From Dehalococcoidia bacterium (lineage in GTDB: Bacteria > Chloroflexota > Dehalococcoidia > Tepidiformales > Tepidiformaceae), in contig JADZEI010000079.1 in NCBI GenBank assembly GCA_020850615.1, positions 1-49,185 on the forward strand: a stretch of DNA of 49,185 nucleotides. The letters run 5' to 3'. A program made the translations under genes and the position numbers. Positions 24,813-34,065 of this stretch are shown here, piece after piece. The notes under the pieces were generated by a model. The model was not told the origin of the DNA. It worked only from the letters and a program-made list of their open reading frames with translations, and ran no database searches. Each line of letters starts with the position of its first letter. The first letter of the stretch is position 1.

Positions 24813-25865
24813 TTGCCCGACCGCCCAACCGACTGGTACCAGGTCCTCCAGGTCTGGCGCGAAGCATCGCCGCAGACCATCCGCGAAGCCTACGAGCGGC
24901 GCTCCGCCCAGGCCGAGCCCGGGAGCGAGCTGCGCGCGCAGGTCGACGAAGCCTACGCGGTGCTGAGCGACCCGGCCCGCCGCGAAGCGTTCGACCGCGA
25001 ACTCGACGCCTCCGACGCCGTGGCCGGCGACGAGGTGGCGCCGCCGCCGGTAGAAGTCGACGAGCCGGTGTTCGCGTCCGACGTGCCGTCGCTGCCGCGG
25101 CCGCCGGCCGCGCACCCGCAGAAGAAGGGTGTCAGCACCGGGCTGCTCGCGGCGCTCATCGGGCTCGTGGTCCTCGCGATTGCGCTTTCGGGCGCGCTCG
25201 TCGCCTTCCTCCTGCTCCGCGGCGGCGACGGCGGCGGGGACTACCCGAGCGACCTCGGCGACGGCGAGTACGACCTCGCGGCGATGCAGCTCCAGGAAGA
25301 AGACGTCATCGAGGGCATGGCCGAGGAGAACAGCGGCGAGTTCAACAACGACGACTGGGCCATCATCCTCGCCGAGACCGAAGAGGACGTGGAGGTGAAG
25401 CTGAACCAGCTCGAAGCCCGCGGCCGCATCCTCGGGCACCGCTCCGACTTCGGCTGGGGCGAAGAGACGTTCCAGCACTTCGGCAAGCCGCTCACGATCT
25501 ATTCGCAGTCCACGCTCTATGCCGACGAAGCGGCGGCCGAGGCGTCGCTCACCGGCGACGACTACTGCGGGCTGCCCGTGGAGACGAACCCCGACCTCGT
25601 GGAGTTCGAGGTTCCGAAGATCGGCGACCAGGCCGAGGCCTTCGACATCATCGACGAGCTCATCCTCGGCGACGGCACGGACCAGGGGCTCAGCCTCGGC
25701 AGGCGCGTCGAGACGATCGTCTGCTTCCGTACCGGCCGGGTTGTGCACGCGGTCTCGCAGATCGGGCTCGATGGCACCGAAGACCACGAGTTCACCGTGG
25801 AGCTGGCCCGCAAGATGCTCGACCGTGTCGACCTCGCGTTCGAAAACCCGAGGAGCGGCGGCTAG
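24813..25865 (+). CDS. J-domain-like membrane protein lacking HPD
   Basis: A 350-residue protein. Residues about 7-65 resemble a J domain (DWYQVLQVWREASPQTIREA YERR; then QVDEAYAVLSDPARREAFDR), but the loop that normally holds HPD reads SAQAEPG, so stimulation of DnaK in the usual way is unlikely. An acidic, Pro-rich stretch and a single transmembrane helix (GLLAALIGLVVLAIALSGAL, about 110-135) follow. The outer domain is acidic, with two cysteines (DDYCGLP and TIVCFRTG) that could pair. The TTG at 24813 is preferred because GAGGTG lies six bases upstream; GTG at 24804 is the alternative. The gene ends 20 bases before a TrmO-like gene. Confidence 0.75.
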   Translation: MPDRPTDWYQVLQVWREASPQTIREAYERRSAQAEPGSELRAQVDEAYAVLSDPARREAFDRELDASDAVAGDEVAPPPVEVDEPVFASDVPSLPRPPAAHPQKKGVSTGLLAALIGLVVLAIALSGALVAFLLLRGGDGGGDYPSDLGDGEYDLAAMQLQEEDVIEGMAEENSGEFNNDDWAIILAETEEDVEVKLNQLEARGRILGHRSDFGWGEETFQHFGKPLTIYSQSTLYADEAAAEASLTGDDYCGLPVETNPDLVEFEVPKIGDQAEAFDIIDELILGDGTDQGLSLGRRVETIVCFRTGRVVHAVSQIGLDGTEDHEFTVELARKMLDRVDLAFENPRSGG

Positions 25866-25885
25866 CGCCCCGTCCGCCCGCTGGC

Positions 25886-26353
25886 ATGTGGTTTCGCCGC
25901 AAGGAGCCGCCGTTCGAGCGCCCCGCGCCGCCCGCAGAGGTCACCCTGGCGGCCGTCGCCTACGTCCGCAACGGGGTCGCGAAGCCCCGCCCGCGCGGCT
26001 GGGAGGAGGTCGAGAGCACGGTCGAGGTGCTCCCCGAGTACGCGCCGAAGCTGGCCGGGATCGCCGGGTACAGCCACCTCATCGTCGTCACCTACCTGGA
26101 CCTGGCGGCCGGTGCGCCGTCGAAGCCGGAGACGCTGAAGCTGGCGAGCGGCAACACCTACGGCATCTTCGCCACGCGCTCCCAGCTCCGCCCGAACCAC
26201 CTCGGCGTCTCGGTGGTCGAACTGCGCGGCGTGGATGGCGGTGCGCTCCTGGTGCGCGGCCTCGACGCGATCGACGGGACGCCTGTGCTCGACATCAAGC
26301 CCTACCTGCCGGAGTACGACGCGCGCGCTGATGCGCGCATCCCAAAGGCGTAA
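25886..26353 (+). CDS. TrmO-like (TsaA/VirR family) tRNA methyltransferase
   Basis: A 155-residue single-domain protein of the TrmO family. Well-characterised members methylate the N6 of t6A37 in tRNA using S-adenosylmethionine. Family motifs visible are AAVAYVRNGVAKPRP, STVEVLPEYAPKLAGIAGYS, GIFATRSQLRPNHLGVSVVE (residues 93-112) and AIDGTPVLDIKPYLPEYD (residues 128-145). The last two are the most diagnostic. Members of this size lack the C-terminal domain of E. coli TrmO. It follows the J-like gene by 20 bases and may be co-transcribed; there is no clear ribosome binding site. Confidence 0.82.
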   Translation: MWFRRKEPPFERPAPPAEVTLAAVAYVRNGVAKPRPRGWEEVESTVEVLPEYAPKLAGIAGYSHLIVVTYLDLAAGAPSKPETLKLASGNTYGIFATRSQLRPNHLGVSVVELRGVDGGALLVRGLDAIDGTPVLDIKPYLPEYDARADARIPKA

Positions 26354-26421
26354 GCCGTGTGGTGACGTCCGCGCTCCCGGGCCCGGCGGCGCGAAAGCGC
26401 TCCACGCCGCCCCGAATCCGC

Positions 26422-26449
26422 GTGAATCGCGAATCGTGAACCGTGAACT
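26422..26449. repeat. GTGAATC-type tandem heptamer
   Basis: Four units of seven bases (GTGAATC, GCGAATC, GTGAACC, GTGAACT) run in tandem in the 99-base gap between two convergent genes, ending four bases before the next stop codon. Confidence 0.7.
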
Positions 26450-26452
26450 CCC

Positions 26453-27100
26453 CTACGTGGCCACCGGGAGGGTCAGCATCCACAGCGTCGAGCCGATGAA
26501 GATCACCGCGCCGAGCCCGATCATCGCCATGCGCACGTTCAGCACCTTGAACGATGTCGCGATACCGAGGACGAACAGCGCCGCCGCGAGGAGCACGGTG
26601 ATCAGGTTGTAGGTGTCGCCCGTCTTGTTCGCGTCCTGGCCTTCTTCGAACTTCGCGTCCGTCTCTTCGGAGAGCTCGTCGCCGAGGGTGTAGGCCTCGA
26701 TCACGTAGGCGGGGTTCTCTTCGTCGAAGGGCGTGTCGGCCTCCTCACCGGCCGGCGACTCCCACCATTCGAGCGCGGCCTTGAGCCGGTCGCTCATCAG
26801 CGACTCGCGCAGGTAGGTGGCGGACTCGAGGTCGTCTTCGTTCAAGGTCTCGATGTACTGGAGGAAGATGGACTCGTCCTCGATGTACTCCTGGGTGCCT
26901 TCGTTGTAGTAAGCGTTGGCGTTGTTCAGGTTCAGGTTCGCCTCGGTGAAGGCGGTGAGCATCTGGCCGTCGTACTGGCCGCCCTGGAAGGCGGCCCAGG
27001 CGGTGGCCGTGGCGGCGAGGCCGAGGAGGATGACAGCGATGAGCTCGAGCCGGCCTTCGAGCCGTTCGCGCCGGGCTTCGGCGGTTTCGGGACTAGTCAC
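26453..27100 (-). CDS. DUF4337-like membrane protein
   Basis: A 215-residue protein with three hydrophobic spans. The first is LIAVILLGLAATATAWAAFQ after a basic start rich in Arg and Glu (ETAEARRERLEGRLEL); the last two are YNLITVLLAAALFVLGIATS and MAMIGLGAVIFIGSTLWML at the C-terminal end. Between them is a long acidic helical domain (50-165). The order and the opening 'SPETAEARRERLEG' resemble DUF4337 and related coiled-coil membrane proteins of unknown function. The start is GTG at 27100 with GGAG ten bases upstream. It is a single-gene unit, divergent from nitronate monooxygenase. Confidence 0.75.
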   Translation of the reverse strand: MTSPETAEARRERLEGRLELIAVILLGLAATATAWAAFQGGQYDGQMLTAFTEANLNLNNANAYYNEGTQEYIEDESIFLQYIETLNEDDLESATYLRESLMSDRLKAALEWWESPAGEEADTPFDEENPAYVIEAYTLGDELSEETDAKFEEGQDANKTGDTYNLITVLLAAALFVLGIATSFKVLNVRMAMIGLGAVIFIGSTLWMLTLPVAT

Positions 27101-27140
27101 CTGTTGATTGCTCCAGCAAAAGTTTGCGATTCAACGGTAA

Positions 27141-28304
<1,164 letters not shown>

Positions 28305-28328
28305 TCCGAGCGGGCCGTTAGTTAAATG

Positions 28329-28357
28329 GCGCGGGCCGGTGAGGGGCCGGCCCGCGC
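28329..28357 (+). terminator. GC-rich hairpin after nitronate monooxygenase
   Basis: GCGCGGGCCGG (28329-28339) pairs exactly with CCGGCCCGCGC (28347-28357) around a 7-base loop, 25 bases after the stop codon. There is no T-run, so it is a weak or Rho-aided terminator, or an RNA stabiliser. Confidence 0.6.
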
Positions 28358-28394
28358 TACAGGAAGGGGCTGCAGCCCGGAGGGCTGGCAGTCA

Positions 28395-28660
28395 CCCGCA
28401 CTCTACACGAATAGTTAGCCCGGCGCGTAGTAGTTTCCCGCATGGGAACACAACATTTTGCAGCGCCGGGCTTCTTTTCGTTTCGCTCTGGAACAAGACC
28501 AGGCGCCCGCAACCCTCACCCCTAACCCCTCTCCCGGAGGGAGAGGCGAACCCGCTTCTCGTCCGAGATCGAATCCGGTGGTCACGAAGCGTAACGCCGT
28601 CGGCGCGGGGCCAGGCTCCCTCTGCCGCCGCAGCGGGAGAGGGCTGGGGTGAGGGGTCGG
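28395..28660. repeat. Palindromic repeats in the 433-base gap before the SHOCT gene
   Basis: The gap from 28305 to 28737 has no supported gene. CCTCTCCC-GGA-GGGAGAGG lies at 28528-28546, preceded by CCCTCACCCCTAACC. A looser copy with an 11-base loop lies at 28617-28643, followed by GCTGGGGTGAGGGG. These belong to the same palindrome family as the pair at 24131. The stretch around 28410-28480 is more A/T-rich than its surroundings, with no recognisable element. Confidence 0.75.
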
Positions 28661-28737
28661 CCCGGCGCCGCCAGCCGCTCTCAACAGCCGCGGCTGCGAG
28701 TTTCATCCGCATCCTGGCTTAGTTGCACCCACCAGGC

Positions 28738-29442
28738 CTACGGTGCGTCGAAGTACAGGTCGTGCGCCAGGATGGGGTTCGGGTCGGCCCGCAGCCACTT
28801 CACGGTCGCGTCGGCGTCGATTTCGAAGTAGATCCAGCCGCCGGATTTGCCGCCGGGGGTCAGGTCGTAGATCGACTCCAGCTGCCCGTCCGCGCCCGTG
28901 AAGTACTCGCGGTCGTGCTCGACGTCCTTCGAGTCCCGCAGCTTCCAGTCCATCGCGCTGGTTTCTTTGTCGCCCACGTTCTCGATGGCGATGTTGAAGC
29001 CCACCCACTTCTTGCCCGGCTCCGGCTGGATGAACTGGTTGGCCGCTTCCGCCGGGTCCACGAACTCGACGATCGTGACCTGCGACTTCTTGCTGCCGTT
29101 GCCTTCGGGCGCGATCACGCCGGTGGCGCCAGCTGCGAGGGCGACACGGACGTCGCCGCCGGAGTCCGGGTCGTCGTCGCCGGCGCCACTGAGGGCCGCG
29201 CCGATCAGCACGATGAGCCCGATGAAGAGCAGGCCAACGACGCCGAGGATGCCGAGGCACCCGAGCGCGCCCCACTTCATGATGCCCTTGCCGGCGCCGC
29301 CCTTCTTCGGGTCCGGGGCAGCGGGCGCCGCGGACATGATCGCCGCCCGCCGGGCCTGGTACTCCTCGTCCGTGAGGGTGCCTTTGGCGCGAAGGCGTTC
29401 GAGGTCGTCGAGTTGCTGTTCGAGGGGAGACTTTTTGGCCAT
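28738..29442 (-). CDS. SHOCT and DUF4352 membrane protein
   Basis: A 234-residue protein. Residues 1-37 are a SHOCT motif (PLEQQLDDLERLRAKGTLTD EEYQ), the short C-terminal-type oligomerisation motif found here at the N terminus. One transmembrane helix follows (about 55-85, IMKWGALGCLGILGVVGLLF). An exposed DUF4352 beta domain covers about 110-232 (KKWVGFNIAIENVGDKETS, then LESIYDLTPGGKSGGWIYFE). DUF4352 is an Ig-like domain common in Gram-positive lipoproteins. The ATG has GGAG upstream. A role in cell-envelope interactions is inferred; no enzyme motif is seen. Confidence 0.85.
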   Translation of the reverse strand: MAKKSPLEQQLDDLERLRAKGTLTDEEYQARRAAIMSAAPAAPDPKKGGAGKGIMKWGALGCLGILGVVGLLFIGLIVLIGAALSGAGDDDPDSGGDVRVALAAGATGVIAPEGNGSKKSQVTIVEFVDPAEAANQFIQPEPGKKWVGFNIAIENVGDKETSAMDWKLRDSKDVEHDREYFTGADGQLESIYDLTPGGKSGGWIYFEIDADATVKWLRADPNPILAHDLYFDAP

Positions 29443-29572
29443 GTGAGCCGCTCCTGTGGAGGTGATGAATCACATCATCCACGCCCGAGCGACATCCCCC
29501 GTCGTGTCGCGGTCACTTCCTGTCGCGCGCGACGCCACATCGCCAAGCCCGGTATGACACCGGTACCGCCGC

Positions 29573-29782
29573 TCAGCCCTTCGCCGCGGGCGAAACCGAC
29601 TCCAGCAGGCGGCGCGTCGCTTCGGCGACTTCGCCCACCGCTGCCTCGAAAGCGGCCTGGTTCTTCTGCGACGGCACCCGGTAGCCGCTGATCTTGCGGA
29701 CGTACTGGAGCGCGGCCGCGCCAATCTCGTCGTCGGTGGGGGGCTCCGCGGGGCGGCGGAGCGTCTTGATGCTGCGGCACAT
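29573..29782 (-). CDS. DUF2277 protein
   Basis: A 69-residue protein matching the DUF2277 family closely over its full length. It begins MCRSIKTLRRPAEPPTDDEI and continues with GAAALQYVRKISGYRVPSQK and NQAAFEAAVGEVAEATRRLL. The family is of unknown function and widespread in Actinobacteria and Chloroflexota. It is a single small gene, with 130 bases to the SHOCT gene on the same strand downstream. Confidence 0.88.
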   Translation of the reverse strand: MCRSIKTLRRPAEPPTDDEIGAAALQYVRKISGYRVPSQKNQAAFEAAVGEVAEATRRLLESVSPAAKG

Positions 29783-29852
29783 GGGCGCAGGATAGCGGGC
29801 CCGGTGGCGGCCCGCACCCGGGCGCCGCGGGCCGAAGCCCGCGGATCCCGGG

Positions 29853-30545
29853 TCAGTTGCGCAGCTCGGCCCGGGCCCGCTGCTCCAGGTCGCTCAAGGG
29901 GCGGTCGTCCGGGAACTCCGCCTCGTGGGTCGACATGTGCGTGTCGTCACGCGGCAGGCCGTGGCCGTTCGAATGGCCGTCGTCCTTGCCGTCGCGGGAG
30001 ATGGCGCCGCTCATGTTCTCCCACGCGCTCTTGAGCATGCCGGGCATGCCGTGCTCCATCGCCTTGCCGTCGCCACGCCCGAAGGCCTGGTCGGCGAGCT
30101 CCTTGAGCGCGGTCGCGAGTTCGGTGCCCAGGTAGGCCTTCGCCGAATCCACGCCCTTGCCGAGGAAGCCGCTCCCCTCGTCCTCGTGGTCACGGCGCGA
30201 GCGGTCGTCCCGGCGCCGGGACCTGCCGCCGCCGCCGTCGTCCCCGCCCGTGGCCACGCCCGCGACCACGCCGGCCGCGAACGACCCGAGCAGGAGCAGG
30301 TTCGGGTGGGTCGCCAGCTTCGAATCGGAGCCGGGGAGCCTGTCGTTGAGCCCCGCGACCTTCTCCTTCGCCGTCGATGCCGTGTCCTTCGCCCGGTCCA
30401 CGAGCTGGTGCTGGCGCGCTTCGACTTCGCCCTTCACCTCCTCGACGTCGTCCCGCACGCGGGCGTCGAGCCGGTTGATGCGGTCGCTCAGGGCGCGCCG
30501 CCGGTGCTCAATGTCGCGCTGGATTTCAGCTGATCCTTTGCCCAT
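29853..30545 (-). CDS. DUF3618 envelope protein
   Basis: A 230-residue protein whose N-terminal region matches DUF3618: AEIQRDIEHRRRALSDRINRL DARV (split here), followed by a charged helix and a short hydrophobic segment (NLLLLGSFAAGVVAGVATGG, about 82-101). The rest is charged, with an Arg/Asp-rich run, and no catalytic motif. The gene overlaps the upstream DUF1469 gene by 58 bases; GGAGG is seven bases before its ATG, inside that gene. DUF3618 and DUF1469 genes often travel together with YihY-like proteins, so an envelope or stress role is inferred. Confidence 0.85.
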   Translation of the reverse strand: MGKGSAEIQRDIEHRRRALSDRINRLDARVRDDVEEVKGEVEARQHQLVDRAKDTASTAKEKVAGLNDRLPGSDSKLATHPNLLLLGSFAAGVVAGVATGGDDGGGGRSRRRDDRSRRDHEDEGSGFLGKGVDSAKAYLGTELATALKELADQAFGRGDGKAMEHGMPGMLKSAWENMSGAISRDGKDDGHSNGHGLPRDDTHMSTHEAEFPDDRPLSDLEQRARAELRN

Positions 30546-30949
30546 CGCACATCCTCCTGTACCGATGAGATGGTCTTCTTCGGCACCACGGTCAGCCGTT
30601 TGACCTGCTGGTAGGCCAGCAGCCCGGCCACGGCCGCGATTGCCGTGATGATCCCTGTCGTGATGAGCGCGGCCGCCCAGAGCGGCATCGCCGTGTCGAG
30701 TGCGAACATCACGGTGAGGAACACGAAGAACAGCATCACCAGCGCCATGAGCGCAGCCACGCCGCCCCAGATCGCGATCCGCATGGCCACGCTCTTTTGC
30801 TCGCGGAGCTCCGCCTTGACCAGCTCGACCTCGGTCTTTGCCAGGTCGCGCAGGTCTCCGGCGATCGCTGCGACCTCCTCGCGGAGGGCGCTCGCCTCGT
30901 CCCTGCCCCGGCGAACCGAGTCGCCGAGGCTCCCTTCGGCGTGCGTCAT
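30488..30949 (-). CDS. Holin-like DUF1469 (phage holin 3.6 superfamily) protein
   Basis: A 153-residue protein with an N-terminal amphipathic coil (RRGRDEASALREEVAAIAGD LRDLAKTEVELVKAELREQK), then two membrane segments (MRIAIWGGVAALMALVMLFF VFLTVMF and PLWAAALITTGIITAIAAVA GLLAY, each written in parts), and a basic tail. This is the Actinobacterial holin-X/DUF1469 pattern, which despite the name is usually a chromosomal envelope protein. It starts six bases after the LEA-like gene and overlaps the DUF3618 gene downstream by 58 bases. No prophage genes lie nearby. Confidence 0.85.
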   Translation of the reverse strand: MTHAEGSLGDSVRRGRDEASALREEVAAIAGDLRDLAKTEVELVKAELREQKSVAMRIAIWGGVAALMALVMLFFVFLTVMFALDTAMPLWAAALITTGIITAIAAVAGLLAYQQVKRLTVVPKKTISSVQEDVRWAKDQLKSSATLSTGGAP

Positions 30950-30955
30950 CGCCCG

Positions 30956-31501
30956 CTACCGGAAGATGCGGCCGAGCACGAAGCCCGCCACGAGCGCGCC
31001 CATCGCCGCCTGCATCGGGTTGTCGCGGACGAAGCGTTCGACGTCGTCCCAGACCTCGGTGCTGTCGTGGTCGCGCAGGTAGCCGGCCGTCTTCTCAAGG
31101 CCGTCGGCCATCTTCACGCCCGCGGTGGCGGTCATGCCGCCCTGCTGCTCGGCGCGCTCGCGCACCCTGTCGGCGGCGGTGTGGATGCCCTCGGCAGCCT
31201 TGTCCATGCCCTGGTCCGTGCGCTCGCGGGCCATGGTGGCAACGCCGCCGGCCTTCTCCTGGGCCGCGGAGGCGAGCTCCGAGGCCTTGTCCTGGGCCTT
31301 GCCGGCCATGTCGCTGGCCTGGTCGCCCAGGCTGCCGCCGTCGTGGTCATCCATGTCGCTGCCGCGGTGGCCGTCCATGCTGCCGCTCTGCATGGTCGTG
31401 CCCGGCCGGTCCGGCATCGAAGTACCGGCCTGGCCATGCGGGACGGCGCCCCCGGTGTTCACCGGCTGCGGGTCCAACGGCTCGTAATAGTCCTTTTCCA
31501 T
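30956..31501 (-). CDS. LEA-like/DUF883-like stress protein with C-terminal membrane anchor
   Basis: A 181-residue protein. The first 55 residues are disordered, rich in Met, Gly and Asp. Residues about 60-130 are an Ala/Lys/Glu-rich helix (DQASDMAGKAQDKASELASA and so on) that resembles late-embryogenesis-abundant proteins. The end (VERFVRDNPMQAAMGALVAG FVLGRIFR) is the DUF883/YqjD-like hydrophobic anchor. It is second in an operon after the YihY-like gene (62-base gap) and 6 bases before DUF1469. The start has GGAGG upstream. Confidence 0.8.
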   Translation of the reverse strand: MEKDYYEPLDPQPVNTGGAVPHGQAGTSMPDRPGTTMQSGSMDGHRGSDMDDHDGGSLGDQASDMAGKAQDKASELASAAQEKAGGVATMARERTDQGMDKAAEGIHTAADRVRERAEQQGGMTATAGVKMADGLEKTAGYLRDHDSTEVWDDVERFVRDNPMQAAMGALVAGFVLGRIFR

Positions 31502-31563
31502 CAGAGTCCTCCTGTGGGTGGGTGCTGTCCCGCGGGCTCTGGCGTGCGATGCACGCCCGGAGG

Positions 31564-32727
31564 TCAGCGGGCGAACCTCCGCACGGCGAACGCGGCAACC
31601 ACCGCACCGCCGATGAACGCAACGAGTGGGCCCGGGCCGCGTTTCGCAGCCGGGGCGGGATTGGCCCCGGCGGGCGCCAGCTCCAGTTGCCGCGGGGGCG
31701 GGTACTCGGGCGGGCGGCTGTCGCGGCCGGCATCGTGGTCCGTGGTGTTGCCCGTACCGGCGTCCGCGAACGCGAACGCGACCGCGCCTTCGCCCGCGAC
31801 CGCGTCGGGGTTGCGCGGCTGCGCGGAGCGCTTCGCCTGCATGGCCTCGGCCGCCTTCTCGCGGCGCTCCTGGAGCGTCGGGCCGATGGCCTGCTCGTCC
31901 AGGACCGCATTCAGCTCGGCGCCGAGCAGGAGCACCAGGTTCGTGATGTACAACCAGAAGAGCAGGATGACCACGCCGCCAAGCGCGCCATAGGTCGCGT
32001 TATACGAACCAAAGTTCGCGACATAGATGCTGAACCCGACCGTCGCGGCCAGCCATGCCAGGACGAAGAACACCGCACCCGGGCTGATCCACCGGAACGG
32101 CAGCCCCACGTTCGGGGCGCTCCAGTACACGAACGCGACCGCCGCGAGCGCGAGCACCAGCAGCGTGGGCCACGTGCCCCACCTCAGCACAGCTTCGAAC
32201 GTGCTCCCCAGGCCCACCGCATCCGCGATGTCGCCGCCGAACGCGCGCGTGGCCACGAGCAGCGAAACGGAGCCGAGAATGGCGATGGTGCCGGCAATCA
32301 CGAGCCCGAGCGCAAGCAGCTTCTGCTTCCAGAACGGCCGCGTGTCGGGGATGTCGTAGGCGCGGTTGAGCGCCTTGATCATGGCCGCGGCACCGCCCGT
32401 CGCCGCCCAGAGCGCGCCAACGATACCGACGGAGATCAGCCCCACGCTTCGCCCGTCGACGACCTCCTCGACCTGCGTGCTGATCACGCTCCGGGCATCA
32501 TCGGGGAGCTGGCCGCCGAACAACTCGAGGAACTTCTCGGACGGATCGTCGACGTTCAACGCGCTCGCCAGCACGCCGCCAAGCGCCGCCAGGAAGATGA
32601 GGAACGGGAAGAGCGCGAGGAAGACGCGGAACGTGAGCTCCGCCGCGAGGCCGGGGACGTCGTCGTCCTTGAACTCGCGAAACGTGTCCTTGCCGAGAGC
32701 GATGGGGTTCACTCCGCGCACGGTCAT
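31564..32727 (-). CDS. YihY/BrkB-family membrane protein
   Basis: A 387-residue inner-membrane protein of the YihY/BrkB (UPF0761) family. It has about six spans: KDDDVPGLAAELTFRVFLAL FPFLIFLAALGG first, then WAATGGAAAMIKALNRAYDI (a family hallmark), LALGLVIAGTIAILGSVSLL, and FVYWSAPNVGLPFRWISPGA, another hallmark. YGALGGVVILLFWLYITNLV LLLGAELNAVLDE closes the core. The last 120 residues are a charged tail ending in a further hydrophobic segment. Homologues are often called ribonuclease BN, a mis-annotation. It is the first gene of the four-gene envelope operon and has GGAGG upstream. Confidence 0.9.
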   Translation of the reverse strand: MTVRGVNPIALGKDTFREFKDDDVPGLAAELTFRVFLALFPFLIFLAALGGVLASALNVDDPSEKFLELFGGQLPDDARSVISTQVEEVVDGRSVGLISVGIVGALWAATGGAAAMIKALNRAYDIPDTRPFWKQKLLALGLVIAGTIAILGSVSLLVATRAFGGDIADAVGLGSTFEAVLRWGTWPTLLVLALAAVAFVYWSAPNVGLPFRWISPGAVFFVLAWLAATVGFSIYVANFGSYNATYGALGGVVILLFWLYITNLVLLLGAELNAVLDEQAIGPTLQERREKAAEAMQAKRSAQPRNPDAVAGEGAVAFAFADAGTGNTTDHDAGRDSRPPEYPPPRQLELAPAGANPAPAAKRGPGPLVAFIGGAVVAAFAVRRFAR

Positions 32728-33189
32728 GGAATCCTCCAGCTCCCCCCGCGGGGGTGAATTCCAACCTAGCTACGAATCCCTTGCGACTGGCATATCAAGA
32801 CCGCACCGCCCGGTAACAGAACGTCGCGAGGCGTAACGGCGTAAAGGAGCGCGTGGGTAGCAGGCACCGGTGTAGCCGGTGCCCCTTGTGGGCACAAGCG
32901 TCTAAGCCCAACGGATGCAGCATCGAAGGCACGGTCACGACCCGGCGACGCTCGTGGCCGCGGGAGCGCGAGCATCAGTGGCGCGACCGGCCGAGGGAGC
33001 GCTCCCGCCGCGCCCCTGCACCACCGCCCCGCGCCAGCGCGCGACCACGTGTCTCGCCGCACGCGACGCATCCACCCCCGCGAGCCGGGCCGTCGCAGCG
33101 CTCCCGCCCTCGCAGCCCCAGACGATGGTGGCCTATCGGTGAGGCATCCGTGGGCTACCACCAGCGCCCACGAGGGGCGCGGCTACGCC
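32728..33189. repeat. Gap with mosaic repeats before the SRPBCC gene
   Basis: The gap holds the promoter region of the YihY operon at its left end. At about 32828-32845 are two octamers related to CGGCGTAA. Then come a D hairpin (GTGCCC-CTTGT-GGGCAC) at 32879-32895, an E-type module near 32977, the long C module around 33080-33155 with GCCTATCGGTG, and another D hairpin (GCGCCC-ACGAG-GGGCGC) at 33164-33180. No gene is supported. Confidence 0.8.
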
Positions 33190-33978
33190 CTACACCGCCT
33201 CCAGGCCCATCGCGATGAGCTCGGCTTCTTCGACGGCGGCGGCACGTTCGGCGGCGAGGTGCTCGGCGCGGCCACGGAGGTTGAGGAGCATGCGGCGGGT
33301 CATCACCAGGACCGCGGGCGCGAGCCACGCCTTCACGAGCCAGGGCATCCGGCCGTGATTGCGCGAAATCAGCCGCGTCCGCCCTTCGCCCAAATCCGCA
33401 AGCGCGAAGCACCAGGTCCAGCCGCGTTCCGGGTCGCCGAGCAGGAGCGCCCGCTCGTGGTCCACTTCGAGCACCGGGAAGGACGCACCCCGGCCGAGCG
33501 GGATCGCGTCGCCGGGAGCGAGGTCGTCATAGCCGGGGAGCAGGTCCGTCGCGCTCGGCCCGTGGAGGAACCCGAACGCCCGGTCGAGCCAGTCGTAGCT
33601 GTAGAGCCCGCCGCGGCCGTCGCCCAGCTGCATCAGCCAGGGCCAAATGTCGCCCGGCGGCGCGGCGACGGTGACCGCGTAGGTCACGTCGTAGTTGCTC
33701 GGCGTCACCAGCCCGTCGCCGGGGAGGACGCGGGCGAGGTCGGCTTCGTTCGCGCCCCAGCGGCGAAGGGCCCGGCCCGCGGCCACGCCGCCCCCGACGG
33801 CCATCGCCCCCACGCCAACTGCGGCGACGCCCCAACGTGTACGGGCTCTGCCCGGCTGTTGGCTATTGGCTATTGGCTCTAGGTGCCGCGCTTCGCGGTG
33901 CCGTGCGCCGTGGTCCGTGGTGGTGACCCGGAGTGCAGCGGCGCCTCGAATCAGTGTCGCTGGCCTTCGCCGGTCCAT
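33190..33978 (-). CDS. SRPBCC-like (START/polyketide-cyclase) protein with N-terminal hydrophobic segment
   Basis: A 262-residue protein. Its first 45 residues are basic and unassigned and cross a TTGGCTA heptamer repeat. Residues about 50-70 (WGVAAVGVGAMAVGGGVAAG) may be a membrane segment. The body matches SRPBCC-type proteins seen next to saccharopine-dehydrogenase-like or sterol genes: VTVAAPPGDIWPWLMQLGDG RGGLYSYDWLDRAFG, then GASFPVLEVDHERALLLGDP and LADLGEGRTRLISRNHGRMP. Start 33978 is chosen for its GGAGG. Because tandem repeats fall in the coding frame just after it, a later start cannot be excluded. Confidence 0.78.
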   Translation of the reverse strand: MDRRRPATLIRGAAALRVTTTDHGARHREARHLEPIANSQQPGRARTRWGVAAVGVGAMAVGGGVAAGRALRRWGANEADLARVLPGDGLVTPSNYDVTYAVTVAAPPGDIWPWLMQLGDGRGGLYSYDWLDRAFGFLHGPSATDLLPGYDDLAPGDAIPLGRGASFPVLEVDHERALLLGDPERGWTWCFALADLGEGRTRLISRNHGRMPWLVKAWLAPAVLVMTRRMLLNLRGRAEHLAAERAAAVEEAELIAMGLEAV

Positions 33979-34065
33979 GGCCCACCTCCTGGTGCCGAGA
34001 TGGATCCATGGTCGCGCGCACGTCAATCCCCGGCGTGGGCCATCCGATCCGGCGCTGGTGGGCCG

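Noticed and set aside
30488-30949. Holin-like gene as evidence of a prophage
   Set aside because: DUF1469 proteins are commonly chromosomal; no phage structural, integrase or lysis genes are nearby.
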